A stretch of 64,000 bases of DNA from Limanda limanda. Lineage: Eukaryota > Chordata > Actinopteri > Pleuronectiformes > Pleuronectidae. Both the position numbers and the translations under genes were made by a program. The notes under the pieces were generated by a model that saw nothing but the letters and a program-made list of their open reading frames with translations, was not told the origin of the DNA and ran no database searches. Where the stretch lies: assembly GCF_963576545.1 (NCBI RefSeq), contig NC_083638.1, positions 5,911,659 through 5,975,658 on the forward strand, written 5' to 3'. Each line of letters opens with the position of its first letter. The stretch's first letter is position 1. This document shows positions 1 to 16,003 of this stretch, piece by piece.

Positions 1-2119
1 CGCTTGGCCTGTTTCCTGCAGCAACAGAAAAAAGATTTAGTGAGCTGCTGTAGTCGCTCTTAACTGATCTGATTCCGTCTCTGCACACCAGTGAAAGCTG
101 AGGCTCTGGTTGAGCGTGCCGCAGTCTACGTCCTGTAGCATGTGAGCTATGTGTTATTTTTTCATGGTGAACGCTTTTACATGATCAAACCAATCACGGC
201 ATCGGATAAAGTGGCGTAAAGATCCTTCTGAGCAGAGATCACTTTCTTTTGAGTGGTGGTGTATCTTAATTTACTGTTAAGATGAAAGATCAGGGTTCTT
301 AAATTGTCATAAACTTAATTGTATGTCACTGTGACCATGATGACCGAAGTCTGCAACGCCTGCAGCCATTAGGGCGCTAATTCATGAAATATTCTTATAT
401 CATGTCAGGATAATGTATAATATGCAAATATGTCATTTAAACCACAAGATTCTCAAGTTTTCTGGACTCCTGGGCCGTTGCTTCTAACATTTACCGCTCG
501 TTGGATCAGACCTCATTAATCTGATCGATAGTAGAAGATAAAAGCAACAAAACTATGAATCCACAGTCAGACTTATACCTTAATGTCAATGTTTTTCTTA
601 ATATCAGGACAGAAAACTTGTGTTGTCATGAAACAGTGATCAGAAACCTGAATAAGTTTAGATGATAGAATAATTGTGGTTTTTAATTTGAAAACTCCTG
701 CCACCGTTTCCGTTCTTTTCACATTTAAAAGAATCTGATCTGTGTGGTAGATATTGTGGCCGAGACTAAGACAGGGGAGCGAATCACAGAAGCTAAATTC
801 AGGTTGATGATGTATTACGTGATGTGTTTCTGTAAACGTGTCCTGCTTGGAAATGAGTTTGTTTTAAAGTTTGACTGAGGCTGGAAAGCAAAGTGGATTA
901 AGAGCCTGACAGAACTTTCCATGTCTGCTTTTATCTCCTCTCCACACAGGAGAGTTTATCCCACCACTCTATTAGGTGAGCAGGTCCTGACGCAGGCAAA
1001 AAAAATGATAACTGGAGCGAAAAACAACTAGGAAAAATAATGAGAACAGATAAATCCTCACGTAAAAAAAATAGCAGGTGACTCTGGGATGTTTGAGGTG
1101 CAAGATATCAATGCTGCAGGATTATATGTTACAGATATATAAAGCATATCAGGTTGATATTGGTTTGACGTCATGTTTCACTTCAAATTCGACCAATTTA
1201 CTTCAAAAGTCTGAGAGGATTAAAAAACTTCCTCCAAACCAGAAGAGGATTTCATCTTTTAACGCTTTAAACAGGAAACTAACAGAGTGAAAGAGTTTTT
1301 CACACCAACCGTGTGATATCATTTCAAGGCTGGTGCAGGTTTCAGCCCCAAAAACCACAACAATACCAGAACACTGGACCACGAACCCACTGCTGCTGTG
1401 TGCCAGCAGCCGCAGCAGCTTCTTATACTTCTCCATAAAAGGTCATATCAACTGCACGGCTTGTAATTACTGTTTACGGCCGCTCCGCCTCCATTTATGG
1501 AGAACTGTCTTGATGTGGCGGTGAAGCAGCGAGTCTGTAATCTCAGGGATTTGCAGGCTGCTCACAAAATTACTCTCATGGTTGAGAAGATGATTTAATT
1601 CCTGATTCCCAGTAAGGTCAGGATTTCACACACCAGTGAGTGGCCTTGGCTTTAAATGGGAGCTTGATGGTGAGCAGAGCGGTCAGAGGGAGAGGAGACA
1701 GTCGCTGCCTCTGTGGAAATGTGCTGATCGCAGGTGTTGCTGTTTGTGGAACAGGGATTCTGAGTTATAGTGACCTGAGGTGCAGTTTAAAGTTCATAAT
1801 GAAAATTAAACTTGGAACCGCTTGTGTAACTTAATAATATCAACAATCCAGTATGAGCGCAGGTCTGTTATTATGGTGGTTATCCTCCAGCAATTGGTAG
1901 AAGCTGTGCAGTTGTTCCATCAGAATACCAGGATAGTTACTGTCCTATGTCACAGATGATGTTATTGAACAGTGAACTACTGATGCAGCAGGTGAGTCTT
2001 TTACAGATAGAAACTCACATTGACTCATCTGATCCAGACGTTTCAGGCCCAGGAACGGTAACAACAGCCTAATGTCCGATCTCCCCAGGTGAAAGAAAGA
2101 AAGAAAGAAAGAAGTCCTG

Positions 2120-2600
2120 GATCCTCCCGTTTATCTAGATCCACTCCAAAATGTAACGGGTTCTTCCTCGGGTCAAGCTCCACCCCTCCACAAGATTCCA
2201 TGGAAATCGGTTTGATAGATTTTCGACTTCTTGACTGAGGTAAAAATGTAACACTGTAAGATTTGGGTGGATTCCAGCAGCAATGAAGACAAAAATCTCT
2301 CGGTTCATCTTCCAGGTGACGTCTGGGTTCTGGGCTGAAGTTCTTCCCTGAGGTGCTGCTCTGCTTCACAGTGCATTCTGCAAAATCATCTACTTTAACA
2401 AATCAAACACCACGAAGGAGCGTATACTTTACTTTGTCTGACTGATAGTTGGAGGTATTGAAACAAATCTACGAAACTTGTTGGAAGGACCTGGTATCGG
2501 TCTGGATAGGAACCATAACGTTTTGGTGCAGATCCCGATCAGGAGGCAAATCAAGGATTTCTATCACTTTCTTTCAAATTGCGAGATCAGACATTACTCA
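2120..2600 (+). repeat. SINE-like interspersed repeat remnant
   Basis: The text around 2155-2225 (GGGTTCTTCCTCGGGTCAAG, then a TTCCATGGAAATCGGT core) and around 2470-2590 (TTGGTGCAGATCCCGATCAG) resembles a repeat abundant in fish genomes. Similar text recurs at 31.3-31.65 kb and 34.6-35.1 kb in this window. The copy is degenerate and its ends could not be set. Confidence 0.45.
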
Positions 2601-5372
2601 ACAGTTTTGTAGATTTCTCAGAGAATAGTTCATGGATCCTGGTGATAAAAACAAACATGTTCAGTGGACTGATATGAGTGTGGATAATTTGGTGCATATC
2701 CAAATATAAATGTGAATCTAATGAATTAAAATGTGCTTTGCGTGTCTTTTCACTGGTTGTCGGAGGTTGATATCGTGCCGGGGACGGACCATGGATGGAT
2801 TTGCCTTTCTTCTATCTCCTCATTTAAGGCCATTAAGCACTGGAACAATCTCCCTGTCACGTTGAGAACATGTAGACCTTAATATTCTTTGCCGTGACGC
2901 CAAAACAATGGATTTTAAGAAACTAGACCTGTCAGCAACAGTTAACAAAGACACAATATTCCCGTGTTGTGTTCTGCGTCTGGCTGAGGGGAGGCTAGGG
3001 AGGAAGAGGGGGATGTGCATGTTGTGGAGTCGGTGAAGAGGGAAAATGGCTGCGAAGAGACACCGTGACCCACATGTTACACACTCACGACACAACAGGA
3101 AATACACAGTAAACACACTGAGCTCTCGAACAGGCCGTGAGGAGAGAGTTTCACCTCTGGTGGTGAAACGTGGGAACTTCAGGATCAGAGACGGGATCGA
3201 ACATCAAACTCTGTGAAATGGCAACGGGTCTCATGTCATGTTTAGCCTCCTATGCAAACTGCTGTTATTCTCCTCTGGGACTGAGATGGGGCAGAGGAGT
3301 GCACGGAAGAAACACTCCCCCTCGTCTTCTCTCTGCTTCAGCCTCTCGTACTCCCCCCTTTTCTCTCTCTTCTCCTCGTCTTCTCGCCTTCCCTATCTCC
3401 TCCTCCTGCTCCTCCTGCTCCTCCTCCAGTGCGAGCCGGATAACACACCGCCTGCCTCTTGTTTGGATAAGTTAATGCTGAGATGTCAGCCTTGATTCTG
3501 ATGTATACCACCTGCCTTGGCCTCCGGTTGACCTCGTACTCCAGCTCCCACTGCAGAGACATTCCAGTGCTTTTCTGGGACTTTGTTTACACTGCAACAG
3601 ATTGCCCTGCTCTCCCAGTCTGTTTCATCACAGCAGACGGTGCTGGGCCTCTAGCACGGAGTCATCCCAGCCCTGGTCTGAGGGAACATGATAAGTGAGC
3701 TGGCCAAAAGTTCCTCATGGGGACGGTGTTTAAAAACACGACTATCGGTGTGAAGTTTTGGACGCAGAAACTAAATTCCACCGCTATCCCAGAGTGATTG
3801 TTCCAGATTTTAAGGACCCAAAAATAAGGGATTGTCTGCGGACCGGGCATCTCTGTGTTCCTCTGTTTGTGACCGGGCCTCATGAGGGGAGCTCGGGTCG
3901 CTCCGATGCCAAGATCCTCCCACTCAGCGCTGTGAGAGCTCATGTGAACACCATGACCTCACTGCGGCTGCCCTCCAAATGAATTAGAGCTGCTGATTTA
4001 CTGTGTAAGTCCATGTTAGATCCTCACCTGAGCAGAGAAGTCAAATGAAATAAGTTTTTTTCCGAGCAAGGTCTTCATCTCAGAACTGACTCGTGTGTCT
4101 CGGTCTTTAATGGGACGACGTCACCCACAGAGTCGGTTTGAAAAGGAAATAACACTTGAAAGACCCTTTGTTTAGCTTTAATATACAGGAAGTGACTTCT
4201 CCTCGAAAGAAGCCAGGTGTTTCTGTATTTTACTATATTGTCAATCATTGTGTTTATACACCAGGATCCACTTGGTGTCAACAGGAGGAGTTCATGTTGT
4301 TAATAACAATAATAATAAATGGGGTTTGATAAACTTTTTACTTGACTCAGACACTTACAGTGCAGTACATGAACATTGAATACTGCATAAAAGTGCCTTA
4401 AAGTGGGTCAATAACTTTTGAATAAATATTTAGCCAATGTATATATTATAATTGATAAGAGAGAGATTTAAGTTGGGGGAATATGTTCTGTCTTTATCTT
4501 TATTTTCAGAATTGTGAGTTAGTTTATATAAACGCAGACATGAACCTTCTTTGGCACTTTAACATATTTTGTTACAGCCAAATGTTTAAATGAATGTTAT
4601 TTACATTTTATTAACTGCCCCAGAAATGCTCTTTTTAGAACTTTTACCTGTTTGTACTTTAATTTCATATTTTGTGGTTTCCAGCTAAACAAGGTAAGTG
4701 TTGTCTGTGTAGCTGAAACATTGTAAGTAAACAATTGTACTGTTGTTACATGTGGAATGTGTGTACTGTTTATTAAGCTTGATGCATCAACAATAAATTA
4801 ACTGTTCAGTATTTAAATAGTTGAATAATACATTTAGCAGAAGTGCTGGGTTCCCCTTTTCAAATGTGACATTTCAATACTTGTTTCTGCTTTATATCAA
4901 ATATCTTTTATTGCTTTGCTTGAATAAAACTAGAGAGTTAAAGACATTTTATTGGTTAGAAATGTGAGTATTTCAAAAGGCAAGGTGCAACGTTGTGTTA
5001 ACTTGACCAATAGTCTTTGCTTTAGTGAATCCAACTAGCTAATTACCTTTTTATTGCACCATTCAGCCTTTATTGAATGTGTTTAGCAAGAACAGGAGAA
5101 TCACTGTTTCCAGGTTAGAGACCACTTCAAAGTGCAAATATGGACGCGAGAGAAATGCCCCACAAACAGGTGATTACTAAATTATACAGTTAGAAGCTTT
5201 GACTTCAGAAATATTGAGTGCAGGATGAGAAAATATGAAAAGCGCTGATACCCAGGAAAGAGCTGGTGTACGCCGGGCTGCAGCCGCGGCTGAGGACATT
5301 GAGGTCACATCCACAGCATTGTTTCTGGGAATGTGCAGGGCATTAACAAACTGAGGGGGGAGTTGACATGTA

Positions 5373-5399
5373 ACACACACACACACACACACACACACA
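5373..5399. repeat. (CA)n microsatellite
   Basis: A short uninterrupted AC dinucleotide run of about 26 bp. Confidence 0.9.
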
Positions 5400-6843
5400 A
5401 CACAAAAAGTGGGTTTTCACAGACAGATTCATTTAGTTGTTGGGTTCAACAAGCAATATTTGACTGTTTGTGGCATTTAACAGGATGAGATTTCACCAAA
5501 CAAAGGGGTTTTACTCCACCAGAGTTGCTCTTGAGGCAATGTGGTTACTTTTACGCTGCTGTGGTTGCACTGGGGGAGTTGTTGTGCTCTGAAAGCTTTC
5601 TTTACCGATCTCGAACCCTCTCTAGTTTTATACGGGTAAAATGAATCATCCACTTGGACACATTTTTCAGCAGAGATGACAGAAGCAGAGAGTTCAGGAG
5701 CGTGTCTCGGCCAAAACACGTTAAAAAAGAAGCAGGACACAAATCTTGCAGTGGCCGTGTCATCAGAGCACATGTGCTGTTCAACATTAAACAGCTGGTT
5801 TAAGTTACAACATGACCACCTACATAGTGAGTGACCGAGGGCCCGGTAGGGATGGAGCAGACGGCCATTACTGTCACATTCACCACCTGCTCTGTGACTC
5901 AACAAATGACAATCTGCACCACAGCCGGCGATTTGAAATATATCAACCTATAAATTACTTTTAGTATGAAAGTTTATTGATTTATTCACAATTTTCAGAT
6001 TATAATACCTGTATTATAATTTCTGGATATTTGGACAATATAACAACAGTATTTTAGCCTCATGACATTTCCTCAGTGGGCTCTGTCACCCTCAAGTGGT
6101 GAGAAGAACGAATGACACTCACTGATGGGGAGAGTCCTGTGCAGTCAAAACAAGAGGCTGTTTATTTAGACCCGAGACTCTAAATAAACTGGTTTTAACT
6201 AATCACCATCCAGGGAAATATTTACTCTAAAACTAAATGTAAAACCTGCTCTACTTCTATGATTGTGGCTCAATAATATATATAAATGTTTTAAATTTAA
6301 CAGAGGAAAGAATTGTCTCTTATGAACAGTTTTTATCCAAATTATATCAAAGAACTGAAATCTGTCCAACAAGGTCCCAATAATATCCTGGTTTAACAAT
6401 AACTGGAATTTTACCAATACATTCTAATATATATTTATTTAAACCAGCTCGGCTTTAAAAATTACTTTTAGTTATTTTTATAATTACGACTTATTTGAAA
6501 GTTGACTATGATAAACAAGTCTTATAAAACTGGAGGTGAATGTAAGATTCATGATGATGTTGTAACAAGTTAGAAAACAAACACTGGTCTTTTAGATTTG
6601 AGGGTTCTCAGAACTGACAGCGCCATCATGTGGCCAAACACTCCCCAATCACTCTATAGGAAATACACAAGAACATCTGAGGTTAAAACACCTGGACCTG
6701 CTTCTGGGTGATATGACACTTAAAGGATCAATCAATAAACTCTAGAGTTAGTTTATGATCCTGTCAAATGGTATGAAAACTAGGTAAGTATCAAAATCAT
6801 GAAACATCTGTTTAAGATGCGTAAATAAAAAAAAGGTGACACC

Positions 6844-6849
6844 TTTATT
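6844..6849 (-). promoter_or_regulatory. psma4: psma4 poly(A) signal
   Basis: TTTATT on the plus strand reads AATAAA on the minus strand, about 100 bp past the psma4 stop codon at 6952. It is the nearest canonical signal downstream, which implies a short 3' UTR. Confidence 0.65.
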
Positions 6850-6951
6850 TGTGACAAAGACACAGACAACACGTCCATCACTTTGCAAACTTTTAATGTA
6901 AAAGACAAAACACACAGAATTTGATGACATGATGGGGGGAAAGGGTTCTTC

Positions 6952-9130
<2,179 letters not shown>

Positions 9131-9133
<3 letters not shown>

Positions 9134-9155
9134 TTCTGCACGTCACTGGAACCTC
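9131..9155 (-). other. psma4: psma4 exon 2 (end of 5' UTR plus start codon)
   Basis: A 25-bp exon with acceptor TTTGCAG and donor ATG|GTAAGT. Only the initiator ATG is coding, so the intron falls directly after the first codon. Confidence 0.85.
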
Positions 9156-9420
9156 CTGCAAATTATAAAACACACATTTATCATAAACTGGGGCAAACAG
9201 CAGGAAAACAAAGCTCTTCACACTGTTTGAAGCCAACTTTCAAGTTTTTGAAAATTATTCTATTTACAAAAGCAGGGAAACTAAATACCATTGCTTTTTC
9301 AGAATCTAGACCAGGATCAAAACGAGAGAACACGACAATCAAACTAGATTATTCCATGAAAAAGCTAATCCAGACAGTGATTTAATCGATAAATCGAGTT
9401 AGATCTATTTATATAGCACA

Positions 9421-9916
9421 TTAGAAACAAGCCAAAGTGCTTTACGATTATAACAATGTACTAACAGCGTTGGTAAAGGATAGGATGTACAATTATAGAA
9501 ATAAAGTCTATAGAAAAAGGTAAACAAAGAAAAAGGACATAGAAACTAAAACAGACACAAATAAGGTGAAATAATGACAAGAAGCATTTAAATAATTACA
9601 AGACAGAGTCGAGCTGGATCTAAGTTGATATTTAAAGATTAATATCAGGCAGTAAACTTCTTAAATAAAAGGACAAACGATGAATTGAGTCTTTCTTTGA
9701 CACAGAATTTGAAATCCTCCCTGTTTACCTCGGTGTACAGCAGCTAGCTAACTGATGCTAAACAGAATGAATCTGCAATATCTCAGCATGCTAACTGGCT
9801 AGCATGCTGTAAAGCTAGTTCCAGAATTAAAGCCCCCCGGCTAGAACCCCGGGAAGTGAAGGTGTGACGTAAAATTGTATTTAAATTAAATAATGCTGCA
9901 GTGAATAATAAAATAA
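9421..9916. repeat. psma4 intron-1 segment also present in slc25a44 intron 1
   Basis: This roughly 0.5-kb part of psma4 intron 1 has a close direct-orientation match at about 13939-14381. Both contain landmarks such as GTGCTTTACGATTA, TAAAGTCTATAGAAAAAGGT and GTGAAGGTGTGACGTAAAAT in the same order. The match stops about 12 bp short of the intron 1 donor. It is either a segment copied from here or an interspersed repeat present at both sites. Confidence 0.8.
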
Positions 9917-9927
9917 GGATTCGTTAC

Positions 9928-10030
9928 CTGAGATTAAAGAGAGTAAGTTTAGTCACTTCGGCCCAGACACAGCGATCCGGCACTTTCTGTTTGATGCTTC
10001 CTCGCCGACACCGGAAACTGCGTCAGTGAG
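9928..10030 (-). promoter_or_regulatory. psma4: psma4 untranslated exon 1 and core promoter
   Basis: A good minus-strand donor (CTCAG|GTAACG) lies at 9928/9927. Upstream, GC-rich sequence includes a TTTCCGG motif of ETS type and no TATA box, as is common for proteasome genes. The start site cannot be fixed; it probably lies between about 9990 and 10030, within roughly 100 bp of the tetranucleotide array. Confidence 0.6.
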
Positions 10031-10076
10031 GAGGCAGCTCAGCAGCGCCACCTGTCAGCGGGAGGACCGAGGTACT

Positions 10077-10474
<398 letters not shown>

Positions 10475-10482
10475 GATATAGA

Positions 10483-11697
10483 CAGTGTTGGGAAGGATAC
10501 TTTCAAAACGTATTCCGTTACAGAATACAGAATACATGCCCAAAAATGTAATCTGTAACGTATTCCATTACATTAACTAATCTGAGTAACGTATTCTGAA
10601 TACTTGGAATACTTCCGGTTTGTATTGCATTTTTTAAGTGCATGATTGCGGCGTTGTTATAGTCAGTGGAGCAGCAGCAGTTTAAACTCTCTCTCCGCCG
10701 ATGCGGCGGGGCAGCTGGATATCCGGCTCCCATCCACTCCCACCTCTGTGCCGGCCCCACCGGACGCTGAAGGACCCCCCCCTGAGCCAAGGCTGCCTTG
10801 CAGTGCAGCGATCGTTTCGGCGTCGAGTCTATTTTTTTTGCGCTTGACGCGAGCGTATCGCTCCAGGAAACACACTGAAAAATTATTTTAAACGATATTG
10901 ATGACATTTTATATATGGCATATATATGATATAAATGAATGAAAAAGCATGCATCCAATAGTTTGTATTCACCTTCTGTTGTCCTGGAGTTTTAATTTTA
11001 CCAATTTTACCGATCACATTATTAAATGCCCCCTTCTGCCCATCCACTACAGACACACAAGCAGTCATAAAGATAAAAAGAGAGGGGGGGGGGGCGGAGA
11101 ATACGTAATTTACCCTCGACACCCGACATTGAACGGAGCAAACAGCGGAGAAGTTCTTGAAGATAGATGACATTAAATTGGGACGCTGTTGCAGTTAATG
11201 TTGGAGCAACAAGTGACTTTATGCTTTTATACTACTGGGTCAACGGGTGATATTATTCAGCGTCCGGCGCTTCAGCGTCCGGTGTGAACCCGGCGTGCCT
11301 CGCTGGTCTCTTGCAGAGCCATGACAGCGGAGCTCTGGAAGCGCAGGTCGGGCAGCTTGCGGATCAGCAGCTCCGTAGATTTCTGGTAGCGACGGAACTC
11401 TCTCAGAGCCTCGGTCCCGGGCCTGTAGCGGTGAGGCTTCTTCACGCCGCCGGGGGCCCGGGCTCTCTTACGGCAGCCCTGCTCTCCAGCTGCTTCCTGG
11501 GGGCTTTGCCGCCGGTGGATTTACGAGAGAGTGAATAAACTCGAGAAGTACCGTCATGTAATCCACTGATTTCAACAATGTAACTGTATTCTGAATACCA
11601 TCTATTTATTTTGTAACTGTAACGGAATACAGTTACTCATAATTTGTATTCTAAATACGTAACGCCGTTACATGTATTCCGTTACTCCCCAACACTG
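10483..11697. mobile_element. Non-autonomous hAT-type DNA transposon
   Basis: The element is 1215 bp. It starts CAGTGTTGGGAAGG and ends in the inverse of CAGTGTTGGGGAG. Both subterminal regions are rich in GTAACGGAATACA-type blocks in opposite orientations. The 8-bp sequence GATATAGA lies directly outside both ends (10475-10482 and 11698-11705). A CAGTG terminus with an 8-bp target duplication fits the hAT superfamily. There is no transposase ORF, so it would need help in trans. The target was the GATA array, which it splits in two. Its interior carries GC-rich non-transposon sequence, including a histone H3 fragment. Confidence 0.8.
11291..11530 (-). pseudogene. Histone H3 fragment captured in the hAT element
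   Basis: Minus-strand translation gives [13 protein letters not shown], then, after a frameshift, [34 protein letters not shown], then [13 protein letters not shown]. These are histone H3 segments in order. Two lesions are visible. One base is missing in the Ala-Ala-Arg codons after KQL. About 16 codons are missing between IRKLP and LRFQSS, in frame. The fragment lacks a normal start and runs into unrelated sequence at the other end. It is not a functional histone gene. Confidence 0.85.
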
Positions 11698-12257
<560 letters not shown>

Positions 12258-12539
12258 CACAAAGTAGCTCTGGTGTGTTCAGGGCTCTTCTGTTGTCAAA
12301 CCTTTTTTGGAGGAGTCCATTACAATGTGGAACCTATATAAAATTCAGCTTGGTTTAACATGTGTCTGTATTATATTTAATAGTGTTGCAACTGATAATG
12401 ATAGATAATTTTTGACCATTGTTTGATATAATCGGTGGAAATAATTGTTTTAAGTTCCCACCGGGCTGACATGAAGTCTTGGTTTCCCCCCTCCCCGTTG
12501 GTGGTGCTTGAACGCAGCACTACTGTTGATTGGCTGTCT

Positions 12540-12757
12540 CAACAGCATGGTGTTTGAATGGGAAGAGGAAGCCATCTGACTGTTAGCTCGTTAGCTAGGA
12601 AGTGGCTAACCTCGCTGCAGAACACAAACAAGTTAAAGTTAAACAGCGACTCGGCGGCGCTAGCTCGACTCGCTTGTTCCCATCCTCTGTCTCCATGAAG
12701 TCTCCAGCCCGAGTCGCACTCAGAACATGACTCGGCATTAAACATCTGTCCGGAAAG
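12540..12757 (+). promoter_or_regulatory. slc25a44: Probable untranslated first exon and promoter of slc25a44 copy 1
   Basis: A CpG-bearing segment with GCTAGC/TTAGCT motifs ends in a strong donor, GGAAAG|GTGAGTG, at 12757/12758. It is the only promoter-like segment upstream of the slc25a44 coding exon (acceptor at 14607). Assigning it to this gene is inference. Confidence 0.45.
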
Positions 12758-13938
12758 GTGAGTGTTCCAAACGCGATGCTAACGCTAGGTGGAGCTAGCT
12801 TGCTGGAGGCTAACACGCTACATTAGCGCATCCAGAAGATCGAAACCAGCGTTTTCGCATATGCAAACTTTTATTTAATGATCATATTTAACTCTGTGGG
12901 TGTTGAATCGGTCTCAAGGGGCTCGAACCGGACGGAGACTGTCTCCCCGGTCGGCCTCACTGCGCCTCGGGTACACCGTGTCCTCTGACCGATGCTACTG
13001 GGGTCAAACACAAACCAGTGAGATGATAATCAGCTGTTCTGGGACCAGTAAAGCCACTCTCTCGCAGATAAGAGCAGGTTAATGTTATTAAAGTGACATT
13101 AGAAGTTGCAGTTATTAGATTACAGGCTGATTCTGCTCAGCAAAGATGGAGGAAGAGCTGCATATACACTTCAGTGTTGTTATCATCTGGGTTCATCAAC
13201 TCACAAGGTTGTAGTTACATCACTGTTATTATATCAGCTGTGGAGGTGGTCACATGTTTTATCTGTTTGCCTGTTGATTGCAGGATTACGCAAAAAAAAA
13301 TATTACTCAATCGATTTGCCTGCAATGTTGTGGAGGGGAGGGGTGTGGCAGGACACACGGAAGAGCCAATAACATTTGGACGTGGTTCCAGGAAGTTTTT
13401 TTTTTTTTCACTTACACAACAACTCCTGGGTCCTGAGAAAAAACGTTCAGGCATGTTTCAAACCACCCCTCAACTCTTGGATCAAATTAACTGAAATTCT
13501 ACGAAATGCACACAACACAACACCAGAAAGTAGAATGAAACTAAATCTTTAATTTAGTGTGTTTCCATAGCGACGTACGGACAAGCACTATGTCCCGTCT
13601 GCATTACAGTAAATGGTGAATCAACCTTAAACACAGAGTTTTGCTTGCAGAAATAATATGAGACGATATTAACAAGACGATAACAGGTCCGGCTGTAATG
13701 ATAATAATAAAATAACTTTATTCGTATAGCACTTATCTAAACAAGGTTACAAAGGGCTTCACAATACCATGGCAAACAATGATTGAACTAAAATAAAGAA
13801 AACACATCCTGACATCCACTGTGGATTGCCATAGTATCCAAGTTTTATAGAATAGTCTTTCGGTGAAATAGTTAGACTTCCACTTTAGCAGAATACTTTA
13901 GTTCTCTCTCTGCCTGTGGTGTAAATTAGACAAAGCTA

Positions 13939-14381
13939 AAGTGCTTTACGATTATTACAATGTACTAACAGCGTTGATAAAGGATAAGATGAACAATGAT
14001 AGCAATAAAGTCTATAGAAAAAGGTAAACACAGCAAAAGGGCATAGAAACTAAAACAGACACAAATAAGGTGAAATAATGACAAGCATTAGAATAATTAC
14101 AAGACAGACTCGAGCTGGATCTAAGTTGATATTTAAAGATTAAGATCGGGCAGTAAACTTCTTAAATAAAATACGAAACGATGAATTGAGTCTTTCTTTG
14201 TCTCAGTATTTGAAATCCTCCCTGTTTAACTCTGTGTTTATAAGCTAGCTAACTGATGCTAAACATAATGAATCTGCAATACCTCAGCATGCTAACTGGC
14301 TAGCATGTCTAGAACACCGCGAAGTGAAGGTGTGACGTAAAATTTAATTAAAATTAAACAATGCTGTAGTAAATAATAAAA
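13939..14381. repeat. Inserted copy of psma4 intron-1 sequence in slc25a44 intron 1
   Basis: It matches 9421-9916 in the same orientation with scattered substitutions and small deletions. It is bracketed by a 34-bp direct repeat, 13905-13938 and 14382-14415 (TCTCTCTGCCTGTGGTGTAA at its start). The equivalent place upstream of slc25a44 copy 2 (about 22797-22840) has one copy of a similar sequence and no insert. Confidence 0.8.
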
Positions 14382-14607
14382 TCTCTCTGCCTGTGGTGTA
14401 AATTAGACAAAGCTAGTTTGACCAGTAAATCTACTCAACATCCCCTTACGAGTTTTCATGTGGTAGTGGTACATTATGTCTGCTTCCTGGAAATGTTGAA
14501 GAACCATTTGTTTGAAGTAAACTTTAATTTCCAGTCTCAAAAACCAGCTATAATAATTTATTTAAGCTCCTTACTGATGACACTGTTGTTTGCTTTTGTT
14601 CCCTCAG

Positions 14608-16003
14608 GCAGGATTCAGTCGGATGAGGTCGCCCCTACAGCTGTCAGGATGCAGCAGAAAAGAAACATCCAGATCATCGAGTGGGAGGACCTGGACAAGA
14701 GGAAGTTCTACTCTTTCGGGGTGTTCATGACGATGACCATCCGTGCCACGGTCTACCCAGCAACACTCATCCGCACGCGGCTGCAGGTGCAGAGGGGCAC
14801 GTCGCTCTATGGCGGCACTTTAGACGCCTTCGTCAAGATCCTGCGGGCGGAGGGCGTACGCGGCCTCTACCGTGGCTTCATGGTCAACTCCCTCACGCTC
14901 ATCTCAGGGCAGGCTTACATAACCACCTACGAGCTGGTGAGAAGGCATGTCTCCCAGTACACAGAGGACAACACGATGAAGTCGCTGGTGGCCGGTGGCT
15001 CGGCTTCACTGGTTGCTCAGAGCATCACCGTTCCCATAGATGTCGTCTCTCAGCAGCTGATGATGCAGGGCCAGGGGGCGCACCTCTCCCGCTTTCAACT
15101 CAACACTACCACAGAGACTGGAAAGCGAAAAGTACTGTTCGGCCAAACCAGGAAGATTATGAGTCTGATTTATGCTGCTGATGGTTGCCGGGGCTTCTAC
15201 AGAGGATACGCTGCTTCTTTAATCACTTACATCCCAAACAGTGCGGTCTGGTGGCCTTTCTATCATTTTTATGCTGGTATGTGCCTGAAACCTCTGAAAG
15301 CACTGCACTCATTACACTTTCCACAAAAACCTTGTGCTTTTGTCACGTCCAATTTATCTGTGAGCCTAATAATAGATCTGTATGTGTTTTGTTTAACAGA
15401 GCAACTCTCCAAACTGGCTCCCAGTGACTGTCCTCACCTGGTTCTACAAGGCATTGCTGGACCTCTCGCTGCCGCCACTGCCTCAACGGTCACCAACCCA
15501 ATGGATGTGGTTCGAGCCAGAGTCCAGGTTAGCATCAGTAAAACTCATTAAAAATGTGATGTTGCATCAAATCCAAATTAATAATTGATTTGTAATTATG
15601 ACCAAAATTCAAAGTTATACTATTTAAATCATTGTTAAATTACGGTTTGATTTAGATATCGTGCTTTATCAAATATATATATTTTTTTATTATATTAGTC
15701 TGCAGAACAAAAATCTGAAATAAGTCTAAATAGTTAAATATCATCCAGTTTTAGGATTAGATACTTTGATACTGGTTTGTGGTTCCATGCTGTGTTATGT
15801 GTGTTTTTTAGGTTGAAGGCCGGTCTTCAGTCATAGAGACGTTCAGACAGCTGATCAGAGAGGAAGGCTGCTGGGGTTTGACCAAAGGACTTTCGGCTCG
15901 CATCATTTCCTCCACACCCACTGCCATCGTCATGGTGGTCGGCTACGAGACTCTAAAGAGAATGAGTTTGCGACCGGAGCTGGTGGATTCGAGACACTGG
16001 TAA
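14608..16003 (+). CDS. slc25a44: Mitochondrial carrier SLC25A44, copy 1 (branched-chain amino acid transporter)
   Basis: Inner-membrane carrier of the SLC25 family; the mammalian ortholog imports branched-chain amino acids into mitochondria. Coding exons: 14649-15276 (acceptor at 14607), 15400-15527, 15812-16003, giving 948 nt and 315 aa against 314 in human. The start is ATG at 14649 (MQQKRNIQIIEWEDLDK), where similarity to the human N terminus begins; the open frame before it is intron. The three carrier repeats have signature motifs YPATLIRTRLQ (about residue 40, acidic position replaced by Thr as in the human protein), VPIDVVSQQLMMQ (about 134) and NPMDVVRARVQ (about 246). The C terminus VDSRHW equals the human one. 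This looks like the conserved, functional copy. Confidence 0.95.

Larger units (their letters stand above)
1..6843. other. Left flank, no recognisable gene
   Basis: No ORF here resembles a known protein, and no chain of exons with matching splice phases could be built. The stretch holds SINE-like repeat debris (about 2120-2600), a CT-rich run (about 3355-3430) and a short CA repeat (5373-5399). Sites matching AATAAA occur on the plus strand near 4421, 4788 and 4923, so the 3' UTR of a gene lying left of the window could end here, but nothing else supports that. A splice-acceptor-like sequence ending at base 20 precedes a short open stretch, too short to identify. Confidence 0.5.

Noticed and set aside
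1..45. Possible terminal exon of a left-hand gene (acceptor TTTCCTGCAG, then a short frame ending in a stop)
   Set aside because: Only about 10 codons, frame undetermined, no recognisable family. Acceptor-like sequences are common.
2043..2369. 108-aa minus-strand ORF
   Set aside because: It overlaps SINE-like repeat text, shows no similarity to any family I know, and has no splice partners.
5477..5905. 142-aa minus-strand ORF
   Set aside because: No recognisable domain, unusual composition and no supporting exon chain. Likely a chance ORF.
14418..14648. 77-aa N-terminal extension of slc25a44 copy 1 in the open frame
   Set aside because: It is intron: an acceptor (CCCTCAG) ends at 14607, homology starts at the ATG at 14649, and copy 2 lacks the extension.
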